From: Microterricola gilva
Lineage (GTDB): Bacteria; Actinomycetota; Actinomycetes; Actinomycetales; Microbacteriaceae
DNA: 64,000 nucleotides
Direction: 5' to 3'
NCBI RefSeq assembly: GCF_004217495.1
Contig: NZ_SHLC01000001.1
Location: 2,170,001-2,234,000, forward strand
Below the pieces are notes generated by a model. The model was not told the DNA's origin. It saw only the letters and a program-made list of their open reading frames with translations, and searched no databases. Positions 54,545-62,681 of the stretch are shown here, one piece after another (positions within the stretch are counted from its first letter, which is position 1; the number at the start of each line of letters is the position of its first letter). The translations under genes and the position numbers were made by a program.

Positions 54545-55522
54545 TTACTGCAGGCCGAGCTTCGCGGCCGCGCGGGCGACGACGTCGAGCGATGAGGCGT
54601 CCGCCGGCGCGAGCTTCGTGATGGAGTAGATGGAGGTCAGGGTCTCCGCGCCCTCCGGCGTGTTCGAGTACTCGAGCAGTGCGGTGGAGATCTTCTCCTG
54701 GAGCTCCGGGGAGAGATCGTTGGTGACGGCGACGCCGTCGTTTGGGATCTCCTCGCTGAGCGCGAAGACGACGACCTTCTGGCCGACATCCGGGACGTCC
54801 TTCTTCACGATGTCGCGGGCATCCCAGAAGCTGAAGCCGACCTCGGCGTCGCCGTTGTAGACGGCGAGCACGCTCGCGTCGTTGGCCGTGACCGGGAGCT
54901 GCTCGATGTCGGTGTCGGTGTCGAGCCCGGCCTCCTGCAGCGCCAGCATCGGGTAGATGTAGCCCGCTGGCGAGCCCGGACCGAGCAGTGCGACCTTGGA
55001 ACCGGCGATCGTGCCGATCGCGTCGAGTCCTGCAGGGCCCTTCAGCGCGTCGGCGCCGTTGCAGAACAGCTTGCCGTCGCGTTCGACCGGAGTGTCCTCG
55101 CAGTACTTGTCCGGGTTGTTCGTCATGAACTGGGCCGGGTAAGTGATGTTGCCGTTGCGCTCGGTCTGCAGCACGACGTTGGCGTCGTACATGTCGCTGG
55201 CCTGCCACAGCTGCAGCGACGGCAGGAAGCCGATCTGCGCCTGGCCTGCACCCATCGCCTCGACCGCGGCCTGGTAGTCCTTGGAGACGACGCCGGTGAC
55301 GGGGATCCCGAGCGCCTCTGTGAGCATCTCTGTGAGCGGTGCCGCGGTGTCGACGAGACCGGACTGGTCCTGCGACGGCACGAGCGCGAGGGTGAGCGAC
55401 GTCGGGTCTGCTGCCGGTGCAGGCGGCTCGGCGCCCACGGTCGCGCTGGGAGCGCAGCCGGCGAGTGCGATGGCGGCGAGTGCAGCGGCGCCGAGGAGCG
55501 GGAGGTGCTTGCGAGTGTTCAC
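54545..55522 (-). CDS. phnD: PhnD-type phosphonate/phosphite/phosphate-ester binding lipoprotein
   Basis: A 325-residue lipoprotein with lipobox LAGC (Cys22). The mature part follows the PhnD family: LALVPSQDQSG, MLTEALGIPVTGVVSKDYQAAVEAMGAGQAQIGFLPSLQLWQA and LLGPGSPAGYIYPMLAL, where Ser/Gly residues bind the phosphoryl group. A Cys pair (KYCEDTP and KLFCNGAD) could form a disulphide. The ligand may be a phosphonate, phosphite or phosphate ester; no C-P lyase or ptxD is in the window to decide. Confidence 0.93.
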   Translation of the reverse strand: MNTRKHLPLLGAAALAAIALAGCAPSATVGAEPPAPAADPTSLTLALVPSQDQSGLVDTAAPLTEMLTEALGIPVTGVVSKDYQAAVEAMGAGQAQIGFLPSLQLWQASDMYDANVVLQTERNGNITYPAQFMTNNPDKYCEDTPVERDGKLFCNGADALKGPAGLDAIGTIAGSKVALLGPGSPAGYIYPMLALQEAGLDTDTDIEQLPVTANDASVLAVYNGDAEVGFSFWDARDIVKKDVPDVGQKVVVFALSEEIPNDGVAVTNDLSPELQEKISTALLEYSNTPEGAETLTSIYSITKLAPADASSLDVVARAAAKLGLQ

Positions 55523-55575
55523 GATCTACCTTTTCTGGGGTTCTGTTGTGCGGACTTCGATGGGGTTGGCGGGAA

Positions 55576-56262
55576 TCAGGATGGGAGGGCGAGCCAGTCG
55601 GCGATGGCGGGGAACAGCTCCTCGAGCGTCTCGGCCCGCATGCTCGGCGTCGCGAGCGGGTCGGCCGGCCCGATGAGCGCCGTCATGCCGCCGCGGGCGT
55701 GCACTGGCTGCAGGTCGTTCACCCAGACGTCGCCGATGCTGAGCACGGCGCCGGCGTCTGGCCCGGCGAGTTCGTCGAGCAGCGGCGCCATGCCGCGCGG
55801 CTTGCCGACGGAGTGGCGCACGATGTCGAATGCGCCGTCGAGGCCGAGCTGCCGCAGTGCGTCGTCGAGCCGGATGTCCGGGGCGTTCGTGGCGAGCACG
55901 AGCACGGCGTTCCCGCGGGCGGCGGCGAGGACATCGGCCAGGCCGGGCACGGGGTGGATCGGGGCGGCCGGAGTGGCGAGCAGTTCGCGGCTCTGCCGGT
56001 ATGCGCGGCTGAGCAGCGCGGCATCCGTGCCCCACTGCGCGGCGAGCACCCGCACGAGGTCGTAGCCGTCGATCGCGCCGCTTCCGGGCAGGCGCCCGGA
56101 CGGGTGCAGCTCGAGTGCTGACTCGACCTCGTCACGGAGTTGCCGTGCGGCGGGAGCGGCGAGCTCGGCGGCCACCGCGTTGGCGTAGGCGAGCACCGGC
56201 CCGCTGCCGAGGGCGACCGTGCCGTCAAAGTCCCAGACCATGACGCGTTGCTGTTGGGACAC
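55576..56262 (-). CDS. HAD-superfamily phosphatase heading the phn-like operon
   Basis: A 228-residue hydrolase from the GTG at 56262, placed by AAGGAG four bases before. The nucleophile is in MVWDFDGTVALG (DxDGT), motif II near LVLATNAPD, the motif III Lys in VGKPRGMAPLL and the acidic motif IV in LSIGDVWVNDL. A helical cap of type C1 lies between. Members include phosphoglycolate phosphatase and phosphonoacetaldehyde hydrolase (phosphonatase); the latter's extra cap lysine is not evident to me, so I favour a phosphate-ester phosphatase. It is first in the operon, 53 bases before phnD. Confidence 0.88.
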   Translation of the reverse strand: MSQQQRVMVWDFDGTVALGSGPVLAYANAVAAELAAPAARQLRDEVESALELHPSGRLPGSGAIDGYDLVRVLAAQWGTDAALLSRAYRQSRELLATPAAPIHPVPGLADVLAAARGNAVLVLATNAPDIRLDDALRQLGLDGAFDIVRHSVGKPRGMAPLLDELAGPDAGAVLSIGDVWVNDLQPVHARGGMTALIGPADPLATPSMRAETLEELFPAIADWLALPS

Positions 56263-56433
56263 TCGACTCCTTGAGAATGTGGCGGTTGTGGCGGTGGCCG
56301 ACCCGGACCTCCGGGACGATGCGTCCATGGTAGGCAGCCGATTTCGACGCAATCACCACGGCTGGGTGAACGCCCAGTGAACAGCGCACAACGACTCGGT
56401 CTGCCCGGTGTTCCGGCGGCCTAGCATTGCCCT

Positions 56434-57243
56434 GTGCAGCCAACAGACCCGCTCTCCAGCCTCGACATCGCGGCAGCCGAAGGCGTCGGCCCCACCGGGC
56501 ACGGGGCATCACTCGACGCCCTACTCCGCGCGTCCGTCGCGATCGCATCCGGCGCAGACCCCGCCGCGGCGACGGCGCATTTCACGCCGTGGTTGGCCGC
56601 CCAGGTGGCGGCGGATGCCGACGCGGGCCGCTTCGCGCTCTGGGGCGAGTCGACCGTGATCGACGAGCACAGCGGCACAGCGGTGGTGGGTCGGCCGCTG
56701 TTCGATCTTCTGCACGAGCTGGCCGGCGTCCGCGCGGTGTGGCCCGTCGGCAACGCCGGCCTGCTGCACGTGTACGGCTACCTGTTCAGCGAGGAGAAGA
56801 CGCCGTTCGGGTACAAACGCGAGCGGTGGATGGGCGGCGGCGTTGCCGCCGCCCTCGACCTCCCCTCGGAGCACTTCTCACCGTGGACCGTGCACGGAAC
56901 CGAGACCCTGCTGCAACGGGTGACGGATGCCGCCCTCCCCCGGCTCGGCGCCGAACCGGGGCACGCCGGGCCCGCGGCGTCGGTCGATGAATGGGACGCC
57001 GCCGTGCTCGCACGCACCAGGGTGGTCGTCGCCGCAGACGGCTCGGCCGCGCTCGTCTACGGCGTGCGTTGGCCCGACTCCGGGGCGCCGATGCGGCTGG
57101 TCACGATCTTCCCCGTTGAGGCCGCATCGGCGGAGTGGCTCCGCGCTCTGGGGTCCGGGCCGCCGCGGCTGCGCTACAACGTTGCCGTCGCAGGCAGGGA
57201 GCCGGGTGCCGCGCTGCGGCACACGCGCTTCGCCGTCCGCTGA
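56434..57243 (+). CDS. Unrecognised 269-residue protein
   Basis: I do not recognise this family. It starts with GTG at 56434, 171 bases divergent from the HAD gene, and ends 12 bases from the convergent CitE-like gene. The protein is soluble, with no signal peptide or membrane helix. An N-terminal helical region (about 1-75) is followed by an aromatic-rich core: AVWPVGNAGLLHVYGYLFSE, FGYKRERWMGGG, LPSEHFSPWTVHG (about 100-155). A beta-rich C-terminal part has VVVAADGSAALVYGVRWPD and RLRYNVAVAGREPG. Codon use matches its neighbours, and the reading frame is clearly coding. Confidence 0.7.
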   Translation: MQPTDPLSSLDIAAAEGVGPTGHGASLDALLRASVAIASGADPAAATAHFTPWLAAQVAADADAGRFALWGESTVIDEHSGTAVVGRPLFDLLHELAGVRAVWPVGNAGLLHVYGYLFSEEKTPFGYKRERWMGGGVAAALDLPSEHFSPWTVHGTETLLQRVTDAALPRLGAEPGHAGPAASVDEWDAAVLARTRVVVAADGSAALVYGVRWPDSGAPMRLVTIFPVEAASAEWLRALGSGPPRLRYNVAVAGREPGAALRHTRFAVR

Positions 57244-57255
57244 GCAGCCAGCGAG

Positions 57256-58119
57256 TCAGGCGCGGGCGAGCAGCGCCCTCGCGTGGCGGAGCACCGGCTC
57301 GTCGATCATGCGGCCGTCGTGGCGGAACACGCCCGGTTGCCCGACCGCGGCGGCCAGGAGCTCCCGGGCGGCCTGCAACGCACGCTCGTCCGGGCGGTAC
57401 GCGGCACGGATGATGGCGACCTGGGCCGGGTGAATGCAGGCCGTCGCCGCGAAGCCGCACGCCGCGGCATCCGTCGCCTCCGCGCTCAGCCCTGCCTCGT
57501 CATCGATGTCGAGGTGCACGGCGTCGATGGCGGTCGTGCCATGGGCTCCGGCGGCCAGCAGCACCGCGGAGCGGGCGTGCGATGCGACGGCCCGGTAGCG
57601 GCCGTCGTCGAAGCGGCTGGAGCTGCCGCCGAGTGAGGCCAGCAGGTCTTCCGCTCCCCACATCACCGCGACGACGGTGGGTTCGGCGGCGATCTGCGGC
57701 GCGGCCAGCACGCCGGCCGCCGTCTCGCACAGTGCGACGACGCCCGCGGTGATTCCGGATGCCGCGGCGAGCGACTCGATGGAGCGAACCGCGGCGACCG
57801 ACTCGGACTTGGCGAGCATCAGGGTGCGGTAGCCGGCGCCGAACGCCGCTTCGACGTCGGCGACGTGGTCGCTCGAGCCGAACGGGTTCACCCGCACGAT
57901 GGTGTGGCGCGGATCGAGTCGCTGCGCGAGGAGTGCCTGCCGCGCGGCCGGGCGGGCCGCGGGGTCGACGGCGTCTTCGAGGTCGAGGATGACGGCATCC
58001 GCCCGCTCGGCCGCCTTGCCGAAGCGGTCGGGGCGATCGGCGGGGCAGAACAGCAGGGCGGGGCCGACCGTGGCGAAGTCGACGCCGGTCTCGACGGCGC
58101 TGCCATCGACGGCGTTCAT
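57256..58119 (-). CDS. citE: CitE/HpcH-type CoA-ester lyase (beta-hydroxyacyl-CoA lyase)
   Basis: A 287-residue HpcH/HpaI-fold lyase from the ATG at 58119. LFCPADRPDRFGKAAERADAVILDLEDAVDP (Glu/Asp metal ligands), VRVNPFG, LMLAKSES and MWGAEDLLASLGGSSSR are family motifs; the C-terminal IHPAQVAIIRAAY is typical of stand-alone CitE. In mycobacteria the equivalent, beside MaoC and the accA1-accD1 carboxylase, cleaves 3-hydroxy-3-methylglutaryl-CoA and citramalyl-CoA. It overlaps the maoC gene by 4 bases and is last in the operon. Confidence 0.92.
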   Translation of the reverse strand: MNAVDGSAVETGVDFATVGPALLFCPADRPDRFGKAAERADAVILDLEDAVDPAARPAARQALLAQRLDPRHTIVRVNPFGSSDHVADVEAAFGAGYRTLMLAKSESVAAVRSIESLAAASGITAGVVALCETAAGVLAAPQIAAEPTVVAVMWGAEDLLASLGGSSSRFDDGRYRAVASHARSAVLLAAGAHGTTAIDAVHLDIDDEAGLSAEATDAAACGFAATACIHPAQVAIIRAAYRPDERALQAARELLAAAVGQPGVFRHDGRMIDEPVLRHARALLARA

Positions 58120-58664
58120 GCGCCGGCCGCCGCTGCTGCGCCGCCCGTGCCATCCTCCGGGGCGGAGCCGATGCACCAGACGAGCGTTGTGCGGCTCGCC
58201 GTCGCCACGATCTCGCCGTGCTGGTTGCGCCCGGTGTGCTCGAGCGTGACGATGCCCTGACCGGGGCGCGAGGCCGAGAGGCGTTTGGCGCTGACGACGG
58301 TCTCGGAGTAGAGCGTGTCGCCGTGGAACAGCGGCAGCGGGAAGGCGATCGCGCCGAAACCGAGGTTGGCGACGAGCGTGCCCTGGGTGAGTTGCGCGAC
58401 CGAGGCCCCGACCAGGGTCGACAGTGTGAGCATCGAGTTGACCAGCCGCTGGCCGAACGGCTGCCCGGCGGCGAAGGCGGCGTCGAGGTGCAGCGACTGC
58501 GGGTTCATCGTCATGGTGGTGAACAGCACGTTGTCGGCCTCGGTGATGGTGCGGCCCGGGCGGTGCATGTACCGCGCGCTGAGGTCGAACTCCTCGAAGA
58601 AGAGGCCGCGCTGCACGATCGGTGTGAGCGGCGCCTCGTCCGCCTTCCCGTTGTCGTCTGTCAT
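58116..58664 (-). CDS. MaoC-like enoyl-CoA hydratase
   Basis: A 182-residue hotdog-fold hydratase. TITEADNVLFTTMTMNPQSLHLDAAFA carries the hydratase dyad Asp/His region (ADN ... LHLD), and GQRLVNSMLTLSTLVGASV and FPLPLFHGDTLYSETVV follow. This is the subgroup with mesaconyl-CoA and itaconyl-CoA hydratases; beside CitE it probably hydrates methylglutaconyl-CoA or itaconyl-CoA. It starts 3 bases after the carboxylase alpha stop, leaving no room for the acyl-CoA dehydrogenase found in the mycobacterial cluster. Confidence 0.92.
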   Translation of the reverse strand: MTDDNGKADEAPLTPIVQRGLFFEEFDLSARYMHRPGRTITEADNVLFTTMTMNPQSLHLDAAFAAGQPFGQRLVNSMLTLSTLVGASVAQLTQGTLVANLGFGAIAFPLPLFHGDTLYSETVVSAKRLSASRPGQGIVTLEHTGRNQHGEIVATASRTTLVWCIGSAPEDGTGGAAAAAGA

Positions 58665-58667
58665 TCC

Positions 58668-60935
58668 TTACTTCCCCTCACGCGCGTCGTCGGCCGTTCC
58701 CGCATCGGGCGCCGCGGCATCCGCATCGATCGATGCGACGAGCTGTTCGCGTCGCAGCGCCTCGCCGAGCCGCACGTGCAGCCGCAGGATGCCGGCGACG
58801 CTCGCCGTCAGCAGGTGTTCCATCTTCATCGCCTCGACCGTGCCGATGGCATCGCCGATCGCGACCCGGTCGCCGGATGCCGCGTGCAGCGCAACCACGG
58901 TTCCCGGCATCGGTGTGCGCAGCTCCGGGCTCGCGGCCACTCCGCCGGCGAGCAGCGCCCGGTCGGCGCGGATGCGGGCGAGCTCCAGCTGGAGCGCCGC
59001 CTCCCGGCTCTGCAGGGCGAATCGGGCGCCCTGGCCGGCGGCGGTGAGCCAGAGCTCATCGCCGTCGATGGCCCAGCTCCAGCGGCGCTGCACCCCGTCC
59101 ACCGCGATGCCGACCCGGATCCCGCTCGGACCGAGCGGCCAACGCCGCCCGTCTGCGCCATCGCAAGACAGGCTCACGCCGTGCTCGGAGACCTCGCCTG
59201 CGCCGTCTGCGCCCGGTGTCGTCACCGTCACGGTGAAACCGTCGCCGTCACGGCGCACGGTGAGATCGGCGGCGGCCGGAGCTGAGTCGGCCGCCGGCCC
59301 GTCGTCGCCTCCCGGCAGCACGCGCGTGCCGATCGGGCGGGCCGCGGCGGCGCCACCCGAACGCCAACCGGCGCCGTCACGCCAGAGCGCGGAGGCAGCG
59401 CCGGGCGCCGGGCTCTGCGGGCAGAGCACGATGGCCGCGACGGCCAGCATCTCCGCTGGACCGATCGCATCCGGGTCATTGCTCGCTCGGCCGGCCCCGT
59501 GCTCGGAACCGGCGGCGAGGTGGCGCTCGATGAGTCCGGTGTCGAGGTGCCCCGCACGCACGGCCGGGTCGCCCAGCAGTCCACGCAGGAAGTCGAGGTT
59601 GGTGCCGAGGCCGAGGATGACCGTGTCGGCGAGTGCGGCATCGAGGCGGGCGAGCGCGCTGGCTCGGTCCGGTCCCCACGCGATCACCTTGCCCAGCATC
59701 GGGTCGTAGTGGGTGCCGACCTCGCCGCCAGCCTGCATCGCGCTGTCGACGCGCAGCCACGGCGCGGTCGCTTCGGCGAGCGCCGCGATCCGTCCGCTGG
59801 TCGGCAGGAAGTCGTGGCCGGGGTCCTCGGCGTAGATGCGCGCCTCGACGGAGTGCCCGGTCAGTGCGATCTCGTCCTGGCGCCACGGCAGCGATTCCCC
59901 TGCGGCCGTGCGCAGCTGCCACTCGACGATGTCGATGCCCGTCACCTGCTCCGTCACCGGGTGTTCGACCTGGAGGCGTGTGTTCATCTCCATGAAGAAG
60001 AACTCCTCTGGCGCGGCATCCGAGACGAGGAACTCCACGGTTCCCGCCCCCTCGTAGCCGACACTGCGGGCGACGGCGCACGCCGCCTCGCCGATGCGTG
60101 CCCGTGTGCCGGCATCCAGCAGCGGCGATGGGGCCTCCTCGATGACCTTCTGGTGCCGGCGCTGCAGCGAGCACTCGCGCTCCCCCAGGTGCACTGTGTT
60201 GCCCGCGCGGTCGGCCAGCAACTGCACCTCGATGTGCCGCGGCCGCTCGATCAGCTTCTCCAGGAAGAGCGTGTCGTCACCGAAGGCCGCACGTGCGACG
60301 CGCCTGGCCGTGGCGAGCGCCGCCGGAAGCTCCTCCGCGCTCTGCACCACCTGCATGCCCTTGCCCCCGCCGCCGGCGGAGGGCTTGACGAGCACCGGGT
60401 AGCCGATGGCGGTGGCGGATGCCGTCAGGGCGGCGTCGCCGCTGTCCCCACCCGCTCCGTCGCCGCTCGATTCACTGCCCGGCGTCACGGGCACACCGTA
60501 CGCGGCGACGTGACGCTTGGAGCGGATCTTGTCGCCCATCACGCTGAGCGCCGACTCGCTCGGGCCGACGAAGACGATCCCGGCCTCCGCGCAGGCCGCA
60601 GCAAGCAGCGGGCTCTCCGAGAGGAAGCCGTAACCGGGGTGCACGGCATCCGCACCGCTGGCGACGGCGGCGGCCATGACGGCGGCGACGTCGAGGTAGC
60701 TCTCACTCGCGGCGGCCGGACCGATGCGCACGGCGATGTCTGCGAGGCCCACGTGCTTGGCCTCGCGGTCGGCGTCGCTGTACACGGCGATGGAGACGAT
60801 ACCGAGGCGGCGCAGCGTCTGGATGATGCGGCAGGCGATCTCGCCGCGGTTCGCGACGAGCACCCGGCCGAATGGCGCTGTCGCCGCCATCGGGCTTCGC
60901 AGCTCTGTGGTCTCTGGGGCTGGCATGGCGCGCAT
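58668..60935 (-). CDS. accA1: Acyl-CoA carboxylase alpha subunit (biotin carboxylase + BCCP), methylcrotonyl-CoA type
   Basis: Carboxylates its own biotin with bicarbonate and ATP, then passes it to the beta subunit. The 755-residue protein has the biotin-carboxylase part (about 20-460, with LVANRGEIACRI, KPSAGGGGKGMQVV, ERECSLQRRHQKVIEEAP, MNTRLQVEHPVTE), a linker domain, and the C-terminal biotinyl domain with the biotin Lys in VEAMKMEHLL. The beta stop overlaps this start as TGATG. A mid-protein Ala/Gly-rich insert (about 520-570) lengthens it. Confidence 0.94.
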   Translation of the reverse strand: MRAMPAPETTELRSPMAATAPFGRVLVANRGEIACRIIQTLRRLGIVSIAVYSDADREAKHVGLADIAVRIGPAAASESYLDVAAVMAAAVASGADAVHPGYGFLSESPLLAAACAEAGIVFVGPSESALSVMGDKIRSKRHVAAYGVPVTPGSESSGDGAGGDSGDAALTASATAIGYPVLVKPSAGGGGKGMQVVQSAEELPAALATARRVARAAFGDDTLFLEKLIERPRHIEVQLLADRAGNTVHLGERECSLQRRHQKVIEEAPSPLLDAGTRARIGEAACAVARSVGYEGAGTVEFLVSDAAPEEFFFMEMNTRLQVEHPVTEQVTGIDIVEWQLRTAAGESLPWRQDEIALTGHSVEARIYAEDPGHDFLPTSGRIAALAEATAPWLRVDSAMQAGGEVGTHYDPMLGKVIAWGPDRASALARLDAALADTVILGLGTNLDFLRGLLGDPAVRAGHLDTGLIERHLAAGSEHGAGRASNDPDAIGPAEMLAVAAIVLCPQSPAPGAASALWRDGAGWRSGGAAAARPIGTRVLPGGDDGPAADSAPAAADLTVRRDGDGFTVTVTTPGADGAGEVSEHGVSLSCDGADGRRWPLGPSGIRVGIAVDGVQRRWSWAIDGDELWLTAAGQGARFALQSREAALQLELARIRADRALLAGGVAASPELRTPMPGTVVALHAASGDRVAIGDAIGTVEAMKMEHLLTASVAGILRLHVRLGEALRREQLVASIDADAAAPDAGTADDAREGK

Positions 60936-62608
60936 CACATCCGGAAGAGGCCGAAGGCCGGCTCGGGCAGCGGGGTCCTGCTGCAGACGTCGAGGGCGAG
61001 GCCGAGCACCCTGCGGGTGTCGGCCGGGTCGATCACGCCGTCATCCCAGAGCCGTGCCGTCGAATAGTACGGGCTGCCTTGGTGCTCGTAGCGTTCCCGG
61101 ATCGGTGCACGGAAGGCCTCCTCGTCCGGCGCGGCCCACTCCTCGCCGCGCGCCTCGAACTGGTCGCGCTTGACCGTCGCGAGCACGGAGGACGCCTGCT
61201 CTCCGCCCATCACCGAGATGCGGGCACCCGGCCACATCCAGAGGAAGCGGGGAGAGTACGCACGACCACACATCGAATAGTTACCTGCGCCGAACGACCC
61301 GCCAATGACGACGGTCAACTTCGGCACGCGCGTCGTCGCGACGGCCGTCACCATCTTGGCCCCGTGCTTGGCGATGCCGCCGGCCTCCGCCTCGCGGCCG
61401 ACCATGAAGCCGGAGATGTTCTGCAGGAACAGCAGCGGGATGCCGCGCTGGTCGCAGAGTTCGATGAAGTGCGCGCCCTTCTCGGCCGCCTCGCTGAAGA
61501 GAACGCCGTTGTTGGCGATGATGCCGACCGGGTGGCCGTGGATGCGGGCGAACCCGGTGACGAGCGTCGTGCCGTACTCCCGCTTGAACTCGTGCATGGC
61601 ACTGTCGTCGACGAGGCGGGCGATCACCTCGCGCACGTCGTAGTCGGCCTGCACGTCCAGCGGCACGATCCCGTAGAGCTCGCTCTGCTCCGCGCGCGGC
61701 TCGCTGCTCTCCGCGACGGCCCAGGCCGGCTCGGCCGGCGGCGGCAGCGTCGCGACGATGTCGCGCACGATCTCGAGGGCGTGTGCGTCGTTCTCGGCCA
61801 GGTGGTCCGTGACACCGGAGACCTGGGAGTGCAGCTCCCCGCCGCCGAGTTCCTCCGCCGTGACGATCTCGCCGATGGCCGCCTTGACCAGCGGTGGTCC
61901 GCCGAGGAAGATCGTGCCCTGCCCGCGGACGATCACCGTCTCGTCGCTCATCGCCGGCACGTACGCGCCGCCGGCCGTGCAGGAGCCGAGGACGGCCGCG
62001 ATCTGCGGAATGCGGGCGGCCGACATCCGTGCCTGGTTGTAGAAGATTCGCCCGAAGTGCTCGCGGTCGGGGAACACCTCGTCCTGCATGGGCAGGTAGG
62101 CGCCGCCGGAGTCGACGAGCGCGATGCACGGGATCCGGTTCTCGAGTGCGATCTCCTGGGCCCTCAGGTGCTTCTTCACCGTGAGCGGGAAGTAGGTGCC
62201 TCCCTTGACGGTGGCGTCGTTGCAGATGACCATGACGTGCCGACCGTGCACCAGGCCGATGCCGGCGATGACACCGGCGGCCGGCGCCTCCGATCCGTAG
62301 AGTCCGTGCGCGGCGAGGGGCGCGATCTCGAGGAACGGGCTGCCGGGATCGAGCAGGCGGTCGACGCGATCGCGGGGCAACAGCTTGCCACGCCCCGTGT
62401 GCCGGAGGCGCGACGACTCTGGACCGCCCATGGCCGCCGTCGCCAGCAGCTCATTGAGTTCGGCGACGAGGCCGCGCTGAGCGGAGTCGTTGGCGAGGAA
62501 CGGTGCGGAGTCCGGGTCGATCGCGCTCCGCAGTGTTGTCGTTCCAGGGGTCGTTGTACCGGGGGTGGTTGTGCCCGCTCGGGCCCCACCGGTGTCCAGA
62601 GCGCTCAT
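60935..62608 (-). CDS. accD1: Acyl-CoA carboxylase beta subunit (carboxyltransferase), methylcrotonyl-CoA type
   Basis: Moves the carboxyl group from biotin to the acyl-CoA. The 557-residue protein has the two crotonase-fold halves: [28 protein letters not shown] and [29 protein letters not shown] are strongly methylcrotonyl-CoA carboxylase-like, and [25 protein letters not shown] is the second-half signature. The ATG at 62608 follows GGGGAGG. The N-terminus has a PGTTT repeat (62531-62575). It precedes the alpha subunit with stop-start overlap. Confidence 0.94.
   Translation of the reverse strand: MSALDTGGARAGTTTPGTTTPGTTTLRSAIDPDSAPFLANDSAQRGLVAELNELLATAAMGGPESSRLRHTGRGKLLPRDRVDRLLDPGSPFLEIAPLAAHGLYGSEAPAAGVIAGIGLVHGRHVMVICNDATVKGGTYFPLTVKKHLRAQEIALENRIPCIALVDSGGAYLPMQDEVFPDREHFGRIFYNQARMSAARIPQIAAVLGSCTAGGAYVPAMSDETVIVRGQGTIFLGGPPLVKAAIGEIVTAEELGGGELHSQVSGVTDHLAENDAHALEIVRDIVATLPPPAEPAWAVAESSEPRAEQSELYGIVPLDVQADYDVREVIARLVDDSAMHEFKREYGTTLVTGFARIHGHPVGIIANNGVLFSEAAEKGAHFIELCDQRGIPLLFLQNISGFMVGREAEAGGIAKHGAKMVTAVATTRVPKLTVVIGGSFGAGNYSMCGRAYSPRFLWMWPGARISVMGGEQASSVLATVKRDQFEARGEEWAAPDEEAFRAPIRERYEHQGSPYYSTARLWDDGVIDPADTRRVLGLALDVCSRTPLPEPAFGLFRM
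62531..62575 (-). repeat. Three-unit 15-base repeat coding GTTTP in the carboxylase beta N-terminus
   Basis: Three in-frame 15-base units encode [10 protein letters not shown] and GTTTL. The units differ mostly at third codon positions, so the repeat is not freshly made. Confidence 0.75.
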
Positions 62609-62681
62609 CGAGGCCTCCCCGCTGCTTCGCGGCCGGACGTCACCCCGGCGGAACGTGATCCCACCCTAGTCAGCCGACGGC

